A stretch of DNA of 64,000 nt from Arachnopeziza araneosa (Eukaryota > Ascomycota > Leotiomycetes > Helotiales > Arachnopezizaceae). Numbering within the stretch: the first letter of the stretch is position 1; each line of letters starts with the position of its first letter. A program made the position numbers and the translations under genes. A model generated the notes under the pieces. That model searched no databases and had not been told where the DNA came from. It saw only the letters and a list, made by a program, of their open reading frames with translations. Of this stretch, positions 33,590 through 46,048 are shown piece after piece. The stretch covers positions 96,337 through 160,336 of the forward strand of contig QYAI01000060.1 in NCBI GenBank assembly GCA_003988855.1, given 5' to 3'.

Positions 33590-34434
33590 ATGGCCAAGCT
33601 ACTATTTTCAACCATTAGCGTTCTGGCGTTTGCGATAGCATTCGCATATCAATTATGGCCAGAACTTCAGTTTCGATTGGCGCTCATATTCCGCCCATCT
33701 TTCTCTGCTTGTGAGACTCCAGCGTACAAGGTTAGAATCTTGTCATATGATCCTCTCATCATGCATCTCCAAAATTTCATCACCGAGAAAGAACGTCTCC
33801 ATATGCTAGAAGTATCGTAAGTACCCATCTCGAAACACTCAATTGCGACAATCAACGAATCATCTAACATAATCGCAGTGAGAATAACTTTGCACGATCG
33901 ACAGCGCTTCACCACAACGGCACTGAGGTTGTGTATCCAGGCAGAACGAGCTCGTCAGCTATACTAAATATCTCGGACCCTACCGCCAGGTGCATATACG
34001 ACAGAGTATCTGAGTTCCAAGGCTATCACGCCATTGACAACATTGAAACTCTTCAACTCACCCGATATCAAAAGGGCCAGCAATTCGAGAATCATGTCGA
34101 CTGGTATCCTAAAAACCATACGGGATTTCTAAACTCAGGCTTCAATCGCATAACCACTATTTTTGCGACCCTCGAAGCGACTTGTGAACACTGTGGGACA
34201 AGATTCCCTAATATTACCATCGATTGGAGAGACGAGGATGAAAAATGGTGCGATGTGGTAGAATGCGAGGATACAGAACACCTCACAGTGAAGGCGGTTC
34301 CTGGAAGTGCAATATTCTGGAAGAATTTGCTTTCCTCTGGCGATGGAGATCCAAGAGCTTTACATGCAGGGCTTCCTTTAGAAGGAGGAGTGAAAACCGG
34401 ACTGAATATCTGGTCGAGAAGTAGGGTCGACTGA
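33590..34434 (+). CDS. Prolyl-4-hydroxylase-like Fe(II)/2-oxoglutarate dioxygenase
   Basis: Two exons, 33590-33816 and 33879-34434, give 260 residues. The N-terminal hydrophobic stretch (LLFSTISVLAFAIAFAY) looks like a signal anchor. The P4H alpha-subunit type core has iron ligands H148 and D150 (ENHVDWY) and H238 (LHAGLPL), with K248 (KTGLNIW) for 2-oxoglutarate, plus the usual AIFWKNL and GFNRITTIFATL strands. It should hydroxylate prolyl residues, in the secretory lumen given the anchor. Its head-to-head neighbour is the Pro-rich candidate precursor. Fungal P4H-like proteins are widespread, so a housekeeping role is possible. Confidence 0.88.
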
Positions 34435-34776
34435 TGGTTTTGGGGAAGTATTGGTACCATGCACTGTTAGTGGACAGCGAAAATTAGGGAGGGGGACATC
34501 TTCAATTTCCTTAGTAAGCTTTGCCGCTATCTTTTCGCCGCGTTATGTAACCCTCTTCTGGTGTGATTGGCAGAACGAATCTTAAAGTTGGCGTGTAGCC
34601 TCATGAACGTAGCGTGGTTAGCTCGTGTCAGGACATGAACTTCAATTGCTAGTGTAAGCCGTTATCTATGGACACTGTCCTCCTCGGTGGCTTTGCGGCC
34701 GCGTATGATGCTTGAGAAGGAGTTTCTGGTGAAGCTTTTAACAGCTGGTTCTGATCTGAGTGATTTCAAGATATAA
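34435..34776. other. Convergent intergenic region
   Basis: 342 bases; nothing recognised beyond probable 3' untranslated sequence. Confidence 0.35.
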
Positions 34777-35106
34777 TCAAGCTGCTGTTCCTAGAACAAA
34801 GGCAAAAGAAGTACCTTTCGGCAGCTCCTCATCCTCATCCTCTTTCTTTCGATTGATTTTGATGAGAAATTCGGCTGTTCTCAAACCGGAACTTCGACTT
34901 CGATCAGCCACTTTGGCGATGGAAGCCAAAATTTGACTGACTGCGAAATAGTGCTGCATTTGAATGTTCTCCATGCGAGACATGTGTTTAAGCATTCCGG
35001 ACACTGGATATTCGTACACATAAGTACAAGTCCATAGACCTGTAGTCCAGAGAATAAGCATCAACAATATCATATACGTATCGTGATAGTTGAGCCAAAC
35101 CAACAT
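34777..35106 (-). CDS. Small membrane protein, unknown
   Basis: 109 residues with one clear hydrophobic helix near the N-terminus (TYMILLMLILWTTGLW), then a basic and acidic soluble tail containing KINRKKEDEDEELPKG. Amphipathic middle segments follow the helix. I do not recognise the family. Composition (clean hydrophobic block, then charged tail) is more protein-like than a random frame, but there is no homology evidence. Being the first gene beyond the dioxygenase, it might still belong to the cluster. Confidence 0.4.
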   Translation of the reverse strand: MLVWLNYHDTYMILLMLILWTTGLWTCTYVYEYPVSGMLKHMSRMENIQMQHYFAVSQILASIAKVADRSRSSGLRTAEFLIKINRKKEDEDEELPKGTSFAFVLGTAA

Positions 35107-35542
35107 TCACATTGCTAAGCTATATTAAGATAACCTTGATTAAATATCCAGTTCACTGATTTCTTAACATCGATCCTAAGGCAGAAAGTATATTTATATC
35201 ACGTGGGAAGATACAGGAATAGAAGCCACCTGTAGCTGCAGGTCTGTGGACGAGTCGGGAAGGAGTAGCTAGGGAGTGTGTATATCAGAGAATTTCCCCG
35301 TGAAATCCCTCTCAGAAAATCAACATTCTTTTACCACCTATCATTTACCCCGTGTTTTCTAGGTCGAGCTGGATGTTAAGCGTCTTGGCATCTGTGGTTC
35401 AATAAACTTTCAACGTTCACAAAAAGGCAGTCAAAATCAAAGTATTCATTGAGTAGATTCAACTATCACACTACTCCAACAGGACACATCCTACAAAATC
35501 CAAGATACAAAATATTGAACCCAGACTGGATCGCTTGCTCAT
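35107..35542. other. Intergenic region
   Basis: 436 bases without a gene. The stretch around 35260-35350 (GGGAGTGTGTATATCAGAGAATT...) resembles 57205-57300 loosely, suggesting an old shared repeat or similar promoter. Confidence 0.35.
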
Positions 35543-35823
35543 CTAGAACTTATTGATCTCATCATTGGCCAGGTTGTTGACCTCAGGGTCCAAGCCAGCG
35601 GGCAGACCTTCCTTGCTTGCGAATTGATCGATGGCTGTTGATGAACTTGATTAGCAATGTATTTCTCTTGCTGAAGACGAAGAAGCAGCATACCAGAATC
35701 AGCAAGTGTATCCTCAGTCTTGTCATTGCTGCCATTGGCATTGTTGGCGTTGTTATCCCCATCATTTCCACCCTGTCCGGTAGCATCATTCTCCAAATCT
35801 TTGAAATCCTCTCCGAGACCCAT
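35543..35823 (-). CDS. Small acidic hypothetical protein
   Basis: Two exons, 35823-35694 and 35634-35543, give 73 residues. The N-terminus (MGLGEDFKDLENDATGQG) is followed by an Asn/Asp/Gly-rich linker and a conserved-looking end (DQFASKEGLPAGLDPEVNN). Small proteins of this form are common in ascomycete genomes, often described as hypothetical and stress-induced; I assign no function. Splicing restores a sensible C-terminus, which supports the model. Confidence 0.6.
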
Positions 35824-36727
35824 TTTTGCTGATTGAGTATGTCTTTATTGGTTAATCTGTTGCGAGGAGGTGTTAGTCGATGCTTGGCTTCAGCCTCAAG
35901 ATGCGCCAAGTGCTGCAAGGTACGATAGGGTACTCACTGAAGTAGTGGAAGAGGATTGTCCTGGAATGATGGCTTGCGTGCCAAGAGGGGAGCCAAGCCG
36001 TCTTATTTATACACCGATTCCTTTCCCACGCACGCGAGAGAAGCAGATCACGCCATGTGAGCACGCAACCTGATATGGGGACACGAAGGATTGGAGGAGA
36101 GGAGCTGAGATCAGGGAATGTCTCTTCTCATGCCAAGATTTCGCGACGCATGCATTAAGCTGCATATGCACTATGATGCGGGTTCGGCTAGCTGCCCCTC
36201 GAGACAGAAGCTTTCCATGTGGTGGCCGTCGTCATGGTGGGTTAGATCTCCAGGGATCTCGCGCTGCGCCGGAGCTTTACCCGAACGATTGGTTGGGTGA
36301 CAGTTGGGAGGGTAGTGTAATTATATCGGGATTTAAATATAGAATGATAAGGGACCTGTTCAGCTGAAGCGTTTCGACGAGAGACAGAGCATGGCAGATT
36401 GGTTGATCAGCATAATCGGCGTCATAATCTGCTGTTGGTAAACCATGTTGTTCGGTCTTCACAAATTTTCATACACGGCTACGCAATTGAAGGAGAGATG
36501 ATTATTTTTTGGCATTTTCCGAGGAGAGTATGGTTTGCTGTTTCTATTTGAAAGAGGCTTTGAATGATTTTGCTGATCGGTCCTCATGATCGTGTATGCA
36601 GGACGTCAATCAGTCGGCTCACTCTTGTAATCATTCTCCTGGAGAGCTCAAGAACATTCGTTGCTCCACAATCAAGAATCGAACCCAAAAAAAATAATGA
36701 AATCTAGGAATTGATAACACATCCTGA
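35824..36727. other. Intergenic region
   Basis: 904 bases. Several short open frames occur, but none has recognisable features or good composition. Presumed promoter of the small protein and 3' flank of the ABC transporter gene. Confidence 0.4.
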
Positions 36728-39700
36728 CTACCTCCCACTTCTCCCACTCAGCTCCCAAAACACGCCTCTCATTTGCAACAACTTCTCTCTACTGTCAAAT
36801 TCCACCACCCGTCCACCCTCCATGACAAGCACTCTATCACACCCCTCTAAACTCCCTAGTCTGTGCGCGACGCACAGGACGGTCCAGCCCTGAAACTCTT
36901 CCTCGATCACACCCTGCATCAAGCGATCCGTCTCTCCGTCCACACTACTGGTCGCCTCATCCAGAACCACCACACCTCTCTCCCCATCCCCTCTCCTCAA
37001 CAATGCTCTCGCCAGCCCAAAAATCTGTAACTCTCCTTGGGAGAGAACGTTAGCTGACATATCGGCATCGAGTCCCCCACGAGAGGAGATGAGTTCCCAG
37101 AGCTTGACTTTGGTGAGTGCGGAGATGATGGCGTTGTCGGTGAGAGAGGAGGTCGGGTCGAGATTCAATCGAACGGATCCGGCCAGGATGAAGGGATCTT
37201 GAGGAATGGCCAGGATACGAGAGCGGAGGATGGAGCGGGGGAGGGTCGCGGTCTCGATTCCATCAACGGTGATGGTTCCAGTGGAATGATCGAGGATGCG
37301 GAGGAGAACTGAGAGGAGCGTTGATTTCCCAGAGCCAGTGCGGCCGCATATGCCGATTTTTTCTCCTGGGCTGATGGAGAATGAGATGTTGTGGAGAGCT
37401 GGCACGTCGCCGTATGAGGCTGAGACGTTGTCGAACTCAATTGCGCCAGCGCTTGGCCATTGTTGTGAAGGCCTGAAAGTCTCTGTCGCTTTATTCTCAT
37501 TGAGAGTACCATCTTCAAAACCCTTCAGCCTGGCGATGGCCCCTAGACTTGTCTCCATTTGAGTCCAGAACATCAGGAGATAGCTCAAGCTGCTGTTGAA
37601 CGTGACCACTGAACTCAAACTCACGCCTAACCTACCTGGGCTGGTTGAGTCATTCAGGTTCGTAGCTAATGCCATGACGACAACGGCCATAACGCCGATA
37701 ATCATCAAAAGGACGAGATTGAGCCATCGTTGAATACAATACATGAGATAATACGGACGTTGAGAGGTGTCAAGGCGCTTGAGGTTCTCATCTATGAAAT
37801 ACTGCTCCCAGCCAAATGCACGAATGGTCGAGATGCCTTCGATTGTTTCTGTAAAATGAGTGTAGAGAGGACTCTTACACTCGAGATCCAGAAATCGCAT
37901 CTGTCGTGAGGTTCTGAGATAGTACTTCTGGAGAACATAAATTGCCAGAATGATACCTGGGCATGTTGCTGCCATGTAGTAAGATCCAACAGCAATCAGG
38001 GCAAATTGCGCTAAAGTTTGACATATACCTTTCTATATTAGTATTAATTCAAAAGTTTGAAGATTGGGCTAACTAGATAGCAATATCACTCCTGATGTTG
38101 GCAATGGACCATCAATGAGAGTCATGTCCTGGCTGAAGCGGTTCAGGGTAATTCCCGAGTCTGTCTTATCAAAGAACGACTGAGGGGCTTGCATGACTGT
38201 TCGCAGCAAGACTTTGTGAAGAGCGGCACCAGACTTCGGAATCATCTGCATATAGCAATTACTGGACCGCTGTCAGTAGCTTCTTAGTCCTCAGTGAGGT
38301 AGACGTACTAGAGAATCGTTGCTGCACCACCCAAGGCAATGATGGCTGACAAGACATACATTGTTGCGAACAGAGAAAGACTCTTAACGCGACCATCAGA
38401 GTAATAGTTCAACCATAAAGCTGACAATAAGTAAGCCATCTGAAAACATATTGTGAGGGGTGAAGAGTCTCTCACTTGGAAATTTCGACGCTAACATGTA
38501 AACCAATGATGCAGTGGTTTGTATAACAGCAACTTTCCATCCAACTGAGCGAATATAGTATTTGTAAACCGCGAAGTCGCCAATTCGTCTTGTGAGTTCG
38601 TCGGTTTTGTTGGGCGGAATAGATTTGATAACTGAAGGTTTAACCTTTGCAGCGACTTTCAGCTCACCAGCTTGTTTGATACTGTCACTACTTCCAGCTA
38701 ATTCGTCGTGCTGCAGAATTTCTGGATGCAACAGTATTTTGCTGACGAAACCATCGCGAGATCTCAAGTCATCGAAACTACCCTGCTCAAGGATGTTGCC
38801 TTCGGCACCGAAGACAATGATATTGTCAGCTTGATGAAGATGTCGAACTAATTAAGTTATGTCAGTTATGCAAATTTGGCGGGATGATTGGTCTCACTAG
38901 CATGCGTGGCAAGAATAACTGTAGATTTTAGTCTCTTGAATATTCCCGCCTTGCCAAACAACCGATCTACAACAAGCTTCTCGGTTCTCGCATCGATTGC
39001 ACTAAGAATATCATCCAAGACAATAATCTCATTCCGAGCATACACAGCTCGAGCCAAGGCCTGAATTGTTAGAACCATCTCCAAGTAATAGAAACACATA
39101 CCAATCTCTGTTTCTGTCCACCGCTTAGAGTGATACCACGACTTCCAACCAAAGTATCATCACGATCTGGTAACGCGAGAACATCTTCGTCAAACGCACA
39201 AGCATGCATAACTGATTCGTACCATTCGTGGTCCTCGTTCCCAATGTTTGGTCCGCAAACGATTTCTCGAACAGTGGCATTTTGAAGCCAAGGCATCTGG
39301 CTACAATACGCCATCCTTCTCGAAGATACACTAATACTACCAGTGTCGCATTTGAGTTCGCCAATGATGGCTTTGAGGAGAGATGTCTTCCCGGATCCTA
39401 CAACACCAATAATCATGGTCAAGGTACCTCTATTGGCTGTGAAAGTAACATCTTTGACCACTATTGGCGCTTCGGAGCCCGGTCGAATTGATGCATTTTT
39501 GACAATGACTGTACATTCAGAGACAATCGGAGCGATATTCTCAAGCTCTATCGTAGACCCAGTCTCGTTGTGATTGTTGCTATTTGGAACGTCTGAAATT
39601 TCAGACAAGCGACTGCTTTCGCATTCTTCCGATGTCAAGAATGCATGGACCCTATGAATGCACCCTGTGGCCATTCCAATCATTGGAAGAGACTGTAGAA

Positions 39701-41535
39701 ATTCTTCAGCAGGATTGGTCAAGAGAGATATAATTGCAAGTGAAGAGAAAGCTTGACTTGCGGTCAATCGATCCGAACCCTTGACGGTGGTCTGGATGGC
39801 GAAAATCACAAAGGTGATCAGAGGCCCGAGAACAGGAGGCAAGAATGCTAGAAACGTCAGCGAGAAGATTTGTTACGAGAAGACTTACACAAAATCATCC
39901 GATATAAACCCATAATTCTGAATCTCTTCGACAGATTGAGTTCACGAACTCGTTGATCCTGGAGAATGTCTGAAAGCTTATCCGCGAGACCCATCATCTT
40001 AACGCTTTTCATGGATCCTAGCATCGATGAAGTCATGGCTACTCTACGCTGAATCGCATTTACCCATTCTCTTTGTCGAGAACCAATAAGCCCCGCCACC
40101 TTACCAGAACAGTAGATAGAAACTGAGTTTGTTAATTTGATATCGAGAGGCCGGGAGAACTCGCTTACCTGCAACGACGATCAGAGGAGCGACGCAAACC
40201 CAACCAAGTTGTCTTCCAAGCAAGTAGATTCCAATCACCATTTCAATAAGCCTCGCCCAGATTTCACAAACGGCTTCGAAACTAGTCGCAAGCCTATCAA
40301 TATCAGTGCTCATCAATGTCAGTGCTGCAGAGTCCTCGTAAGCTCCAACTTGCAGCCTGAGAGTCTTGGCATAAACGAGTGATACTGCTGCACCACGAAA
40401 TGCAGTAATTGATCGATAGAGATGGTGCGTGTAGTGGGTGGTAGAGAACTATTATCGTCAGCCGTGAATGGTGTCGAGCGTTTGATTTTACCGTGATCCC
40501 AAGATAAATTAGACCAGTTGCAGCTATCAATCCATATCCATCATTCTTGTTGCGCGTCTCTGCCGGTTCGGAGACAAAAGAGATCGCACTACTAATCAGA
40601 AACGGTTGTGCGTAATTGAAACCGACCAAACACAATCGAGGGAAGACGATGGCTGCCAGAGACCATCTGACGCAGTGGAAAACGGCGTAGACCAGAGCAT
40701 ACTTGCCAGAATGTTGATCTTCACTATGTTAGCGACGTTTCGCACGCATAAACTCACTCACATTTCGCCCATTGTTTCTCTATCTCCTGGGACAGCGGCT
40801 CAGAGAGGAGGCTGTGGTCCGTGGTAAAAAGATCGTCCAGCGTCAATAGCTTCCGAAATCCAGTTGAAAGCATAGGATTCAGCCACCAGAAGAAGACCCG
40901 ATTAAAAAGTCCACTCAATGTCTCGGGTGAGTACTTGTTGTAAGGACTCCTGAGGCATGATGTTTTGGATCGATTTTCCAGAGCGAGAAGCACCAACTTG
41001 ATGCCGATGCTTGCCGTGAACAACCCCAGAATTGAAGTTTGTGCATGTCGCAAGTATAGAGTTCGGCATTGAACAACATCGAGAACCAAACTTGCAAAGA
41101 GGTAGATGCTGAGAAGAGACGAAGGGCGAACAGCTCTGCTGTGCTGAAGGCGGGATAGGACCAGAATAGCGACGGATGCCAACAGCGACAGAGCAGCGGA
41201 TGGAACGGCTGTTCTCGTCACAGGATCTAGACACCATGTTATCAGTAGGCCTAGCTGAAGGCCTACAAACGCGATGCAGATAGCCTGACACAAATCAGCT
41301 CAACGCTCGAAAAGTCACATGATGAATATACGGATTTGACGTAGCGGATAGGGTCGGGAAGAGTCTTCTTGCTCGCCCGCAATAACTTCACGATCCGGGG
41401 AGGTGCAAGAATCAATAGCAGGACGGCGGGGCCGATAGAGAAGAAGCTCTGTTCGAAGAGCAGCGTGAAGTCAAAGTTCGAGCGGCATCCTTTGATCACG
41501 GGACCAAATGTGTCGTCATTGCAGCCGGACGCCAT
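36728..41535 (-). CDS. ABC-C (MRP-type) full transporter, multi-exon
   Basis: Reads continuously after splicing about ten short introns. Checked junctions include exon 1 at 41535-41332, exon 2 at 41284-40762 and exon 3 starting at 40718. Order is N-terminal TMD0 helices, TMD1, NBD1, TMD2, NBD2. NBD1 has GVVGSGKTS, LSGGQKQR and the degenerate LDDILSAID usual in ABC-C proteins. NBD2 has GRTGSGKST, LSQGE in place of the usual LSxGQ signature, VVVLDEATSSVD and AHRL. It would export or vacuole-sequester organic anions or conjugates. Position beside the peptide cluster makes it a candidate exporter or self-protection gene, but ABC-C genes are also common elsewhere. No stop or frameshift was found in the parts I translated. 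Confidence 0.87.
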
Positions 41536-41854
41536 CTCAGATTACAGTCACGTTATCAAGCTCAGCTACTTGTTGAGAGCGATGATAGCTTGGAGAGGTC
41601 AATTGAAGACAGTGGGATCTTTACACTCTTTATCAATTTGGCTAAAGCAGGACGCGACGGATCGGCAACGGAGATCATACAACCACTCACCCGCATTACA
41701 CAGGGAATAGTAAGGAATCTTAACCGAGATAACTCCTCCCCCGCCCCCTTTTTGTGAAACCAAATCAAGCAGGAGGATATCTAAACAATGAACGCCTGGA
41801 AAACAAACCCTAACTCCGCCCCATCCCTTGCGGGTTCTGGTACCGCACTACCCT

Positions 41855-43918
41855 TCAGTCTTCGGCTATCGTCTGCTCTTTATTAAACCACCCTGAGTTT
41901 GGCGGAGTTGATACTCCTGCCGCCAACGAGTCCCTCCGGCTGTGAGATGCTCTCCTCTTTGGCTTCTCCAGCGAGCTCTTCATCGTCTTCACTCTCTCTT
42001 GCATCTTCTTCTCCTCCTCTTCTACCATCCTCTTCCTTTGTTCCACGACTCTGTCCTCCTCCTCCTCCTCTCCTTCGACCACCAAGTCTGACCAATCTGC
42101 GAGTCCTACACCGCGGAAGATGCAGGTTTCCTCGATGGACCTCTCAGACTCAGCCTCGACCCATGCTCCAGGAGAACCGCTAGGCAAAGCCTCTGGCTTC
42201 TCGGTATAAATCCGTGCGTTGATCCGTGGGAATAAGACAATGACCTTGTCATCATCATCATCGGCAGGATCAGCCTCAGACCATGATGTAAAGTCTGCTT
42301 GGTCGAGAGTCGGAAGAATGACGATTTCGCTGAAGTCAGTTTGAGCAGTGTTCCAGAGGGTGATGGCCGCCGCCGCGAGGGCGGCGAGCTCATCGCGCAG
42401 CTTAGGATGCAGCTCAGGTTTGACCAGGAGCGACAAGACGGCCATGACTTTGTCCGTGAACGTCTCGACTCGACCGGTCGACTGAGAGAGCGACTTCATA
42501 CTCTTGTTCGCGAGGGCGGAAAACACCCTTGCAGCACGGAAACCTTGGTTACCTTCTTGATTGGATTGTGAGAGCTCGCCAGAGATCTGGTTGAAAACTT
42601 GGCTAGCCTCAGGATGTTCCAAAACAAGCTCGGATGAGAAAGGTTGCCAGATAATGTCTTGAAGCTGGGTGGAGATGACCCGATGCGCATGCGCAACACA
42701 GAGTTTCTCAGACACCTCACTAGTAGACACGGGAACAGAGATAAAGGCAGGGTCGATCTTGACAATTTGTTCGTGGAGATCGTGGACATTCTGATTCTGT
42801 GTTAGCCAAGCAAAGGGAAGGATTGTAGGGTACTGTACATCAACTTGAATTTCTTTGACATATCCTCGCGATATATCTTCGATGGTTTTCTGGATCTTGG
42901 TAAAATCTTGCTTGCTGTAAGACGGTAAGCCCAAATTCAGATATGTGGAGAGGGATACGTACTAAGAATCACTCGTCTCGGAATTGAGACCGAACTCATT
43001 CTTTGCTTTCCTCAACTCTTCTCTGAGCCGTTCAGCCTTTCGTGAGTATACCTCTTTCAAGGTCTCGGTGTCTCTCCATTTGAGCTCCATCTCGTCCAAC
43101 CTTTTTTGCTGCTGAGTGAGACTCAGTGAAAGCGCCTCTCTCTCACTTTCGAGCTCTTCTATCTTCTTCTTGTCGGCCTCCTGGCGTTCCAGCGTTTCCT
43201 TTTCCAGCTCTTCAACTCGCACATTGAACTGCTCATTGTATTGCTTTTCAAGTTTCGCCTCTTGCTCCTCGTGCTTCACGATTAGCTCTGCCTCAGCCGT
43301 GCGCGCTCTTTTCTCCAAGCGTTCTTTCTCTTCATCCAGCTTCTTCTCGTATGCCTCTGCCTCCTCTTTTTTGGTCAATAACACCTGCTTTTCCTCTTCA
43401 ACGCTCGCGATTTTCTGGGCTAGCTCATCATCCTTTTCTTTGTTGGCTTCTCGCAGAAATCTGACAGTAGTCCTGTAGCCTATGCATCTTTCTGTCGTCT
43501 CTTCAAGTCGCTTCCGGGTTTGAACCACGTTTTCGACATCCTCCCTGTGTGTGTGATAGAAGTTCTGGAGCCGGACCGCGTTTTTCTGGTTTTCGTCCAG
43601 CTGGTGTAGAAAATTTTCAAGATTCTCGAGGTATGGCTCAAAAACTTCATCCGTCTTCGGGGTTGGATGTTCGTCGTCTTCACCGTCCTCGATGGTACCC
43701 CTTACACTTCCATTTGCGCTTTCACTCCGACGTCCTTTCCGAACCCCATTCCCGTTGGATTGTTTTGAATATGTGTAGAAGCCGTCACCATTGGTCTGTC
43801 TCGGTACATTCGAGTAATGACCGTCACCGTTGATTGGTTTTCGAAAGGTCGAGCTGTCGCGGCTAAGTGAATCGTATTCCCGCACAGCTTGCGCTCCACG
43901 CTTATTTTTCTTCCCCAT
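41855..43918 (-). CDS. Coiled-coil protein, unknown
   Basis: Two exons, 43918-42963 and 42914-41855, join in frame to 671 residues. The N-terminus is basic and repetitive (MGKKNKRGAQ, NGDG units). A long Glu/Lys/Arg-rich coiled coil spans about 110-310. The second half is globular (SRGYVKEIQVDVQYPTILPF) and ends with an acidic run, a second EEEE/K coil and a Ser/Arg tail. No catalytic motif was recognised. It looks like a conserved fungal cytoplasmic scaffold rather than part of a cluster. Antisense frames through its low-complexity coil are artefacts. Confidence 0.75.
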
Positions 43919-44758
43919 TGTGTGTAAAAAGTCCTATATATCACATATCACATTAGATGGACCCTCCCAGAAGATAATGACAAGACTACTTACGGGATTT
44001 GTAATTATCTGGTCGTTTGGTGTTCTCGAAGCAGGAAACGAGAAATGCTGTTTTAAAAGATCAAGTTTTGCCTCAAGAGGTGTAACTTGTCGGTTTCTTG
44101 CGGCGGAGAATCTGTGATTAGGACCCATAGAACAAGAGACACGTGGGTTGATTCTGTTTGGTCTTCTTCAGCAATATATTTGCAAGTTGAGGTTCAGAGA
44201 AATCAGAATGGTTCACTGGGAAGTGAAGGTCTTAAGGTTTATTTATTCGCTGTCAGTCGGACTGCCACCAACTAGTTATGAGTGCCATGTGATTGTGATG
44301 AGGCCTCGTAAGCCTCACAGCCTTCCACATAGGCTTATCCACACCCTGGGATTGGGTATTGAAGGTAGAATGCGTCGGATTTAGACGGTAGAACAGATCA
44401 TCAATTTATGATCAGCCAATACTCTATAACTCTCATACACCATGATATCCATCCTACGCATCGTCTCTGCATTTGTGGCGTTTTGGCCAACTGGCTTTCC
44501 GCCGTGCATGATCCGCGCCAAAATATGTTGTCGTGACCAAGACTCATGCAGCTAGCGAAGTGGAAGCTGCAATGTGTGGATGCATGGATCGACCACGTCG
44601 CATTACTTGTGAGTTGCGATACGCTAGCTGCTGAGGCCTATGAGCCATATATTTCATGAATTCAGACGAATCATCATCCAGAACTCCCTCTTGAGCCTGC
44701 TACAATTCAGCTCAATGCTCGAAAGACCAACATAGTATCAGGTTCGTGTCCTACCCCC
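43919..44758. other. Intergenic region
   Basis: 840 bases upstream of the coiled-coil gene, no supported gene. Confidence 0.35.
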
Positions 44759-45542
44759 CTAAAATAAATTGATTTGGAGCATCCCACACTTCACATGTGT
44801 GCTCCGACAATTGGCTGGTTTCCCAGACTTTGTTGTTGTTAACGCCTCAAATGCTGTGTAACCTGAGATAAATAGCCGACCCGAATCAAAATCAATTCCG
44901 GTCAGGGTCTCTCCGATCATTGTGTCGAAGAGCCTGATAATTATTTCCATCAAAAGGCCAACCTTGAATGACTAATGTACATAGTTGCCAAGCGCCAAGA
45001 GCTAACCTGCCTATCATTTTCATTCGCTTGTTGTTTGATTTACGATGTTGTAGCCCGAAGGTTGCTTTCTGAGCTGTTCGGTGTCGTCAACATGTCGAAG
45101 CCTGGCTAACCACGTCAAAACAAGTGATTCCGGATCTTTCCCCTTGAACCACTCATCTGGACATCGAGGAACGCTAATCCGTTGATGTGTGAGGTGTGGT
45201 TGCTACCAATTTCATCGTGATGCAGTGCCATTCTGACCCTGATAAAGGCCACTCACCTGAACGAGAAATCTATAATACTACTATCTTGGAAAATTCCATA
45301 TCCTCAGCACCGAATTCCAAGAGATTTGTGTCGAGCTTGACTCCAACAGAATCTGTGGTACCAGAACGCCGAACCGAGTTCATATAATTCAATAGGTGGT
45401 CCAGTGGCCTTTTATTGAACGCGACACGAACCTCTATAATGACGCCACGAATTTCAAGAGTTGCCTGCAAAACTAGCCCATATAAATCATTGCTTTCTGA
45501 GACATAAGATGCTACCGAGATGGTTATAGGAGTAGACGCCAT
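44759..45542 (-). CDS. Possible multi-exon hypothetical gene (uncertain)
   Basis: Three coding-like islands lie on the minus strand. 45542-45270 begins MASTPITISVASYVSES. About 45205-45025 includes CPDEWFKGKDPESLVLTW, with a good GTGAGT donor and TAG acceptor just upstream. 44947-44759 includes RLFDTMIGETLTGIDFDSG. The composition is protein-like, but I could not connect all islands in one frame, so it may be a broken gene. Family not recognised. Confidence 0.3.
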
Positions 45543-46048
45543 TTTTTTTTTCGTGAATCTCACTCGACCTTCAATACATAACTACGATCATGTTGGAATG
45601 GAGCAAGTAGACAGCTCTTGGAAGTGGCTATAAAACTGTCCTCCAAACTGACCTTGAAACTACCCCCATAACTGTCCCTGAAACTGCCCCTAGGACTGGT
45701 CACCTGACTAGCCATCTGACTAGCCATGGAACTGACCTAAATGACCCTGGAACTGCCCCTGGAACTGGCTTTTTGGACCGAACTAGCTCTTCTACTTGCT
45801 TTTTGACTAGCCAATTAGAGCTCGTTCAGAACATTCAATTAGCTAAGCTAGCCCAGGGATCTGCCCTCTACGTTCTCATATACAGTTTACCTCTCCGAAC
45901 CCACCTCGCTAGCTTCTTCGAATGGGAGCCTTGAAGTGACAATATGGAAGAAAGCGTGTTCCACTGCACTCCCTACTCCCAAAAGTAGAGGGGTCGAGTA
46001 TGCTTGAAATACGCGATTCACCAAACCACAATTCAAGTTTTTATAGTC
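45543..46048. other. Intergenic region with degenerate minisatellite
   Basis: 506 bases between the possible gene at 44759-45542 and the HET gene. It is dominated by the ACTG-rich repeat block listed separately; otherwise nothing recognised. Confidence 0.4.
45640..45775 (+). repeat. Degenerate minisatellite, about 12-bp units
   Basis: Repeating words such as GGAACTGCCCCT, TGAAACTGCCCC, ACTGACC and ACTAGCCATC recur every 11-13 bases. Copies are diverged; about ten units by eye. Non-coding. Confidence 0.65.

Noticed and set aside
34777..35106. Considered as a second precursor peptide
   Set aside because: It has a membrane helix but no KR-delimited repeats or Tyr/Pro core.
43116..43478. Ser/Phe-rich plus-strand frame
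   Set aside because: Mirror of the Glu/Lys-rich coiled coil on the minus strand; low-complexity artefact.
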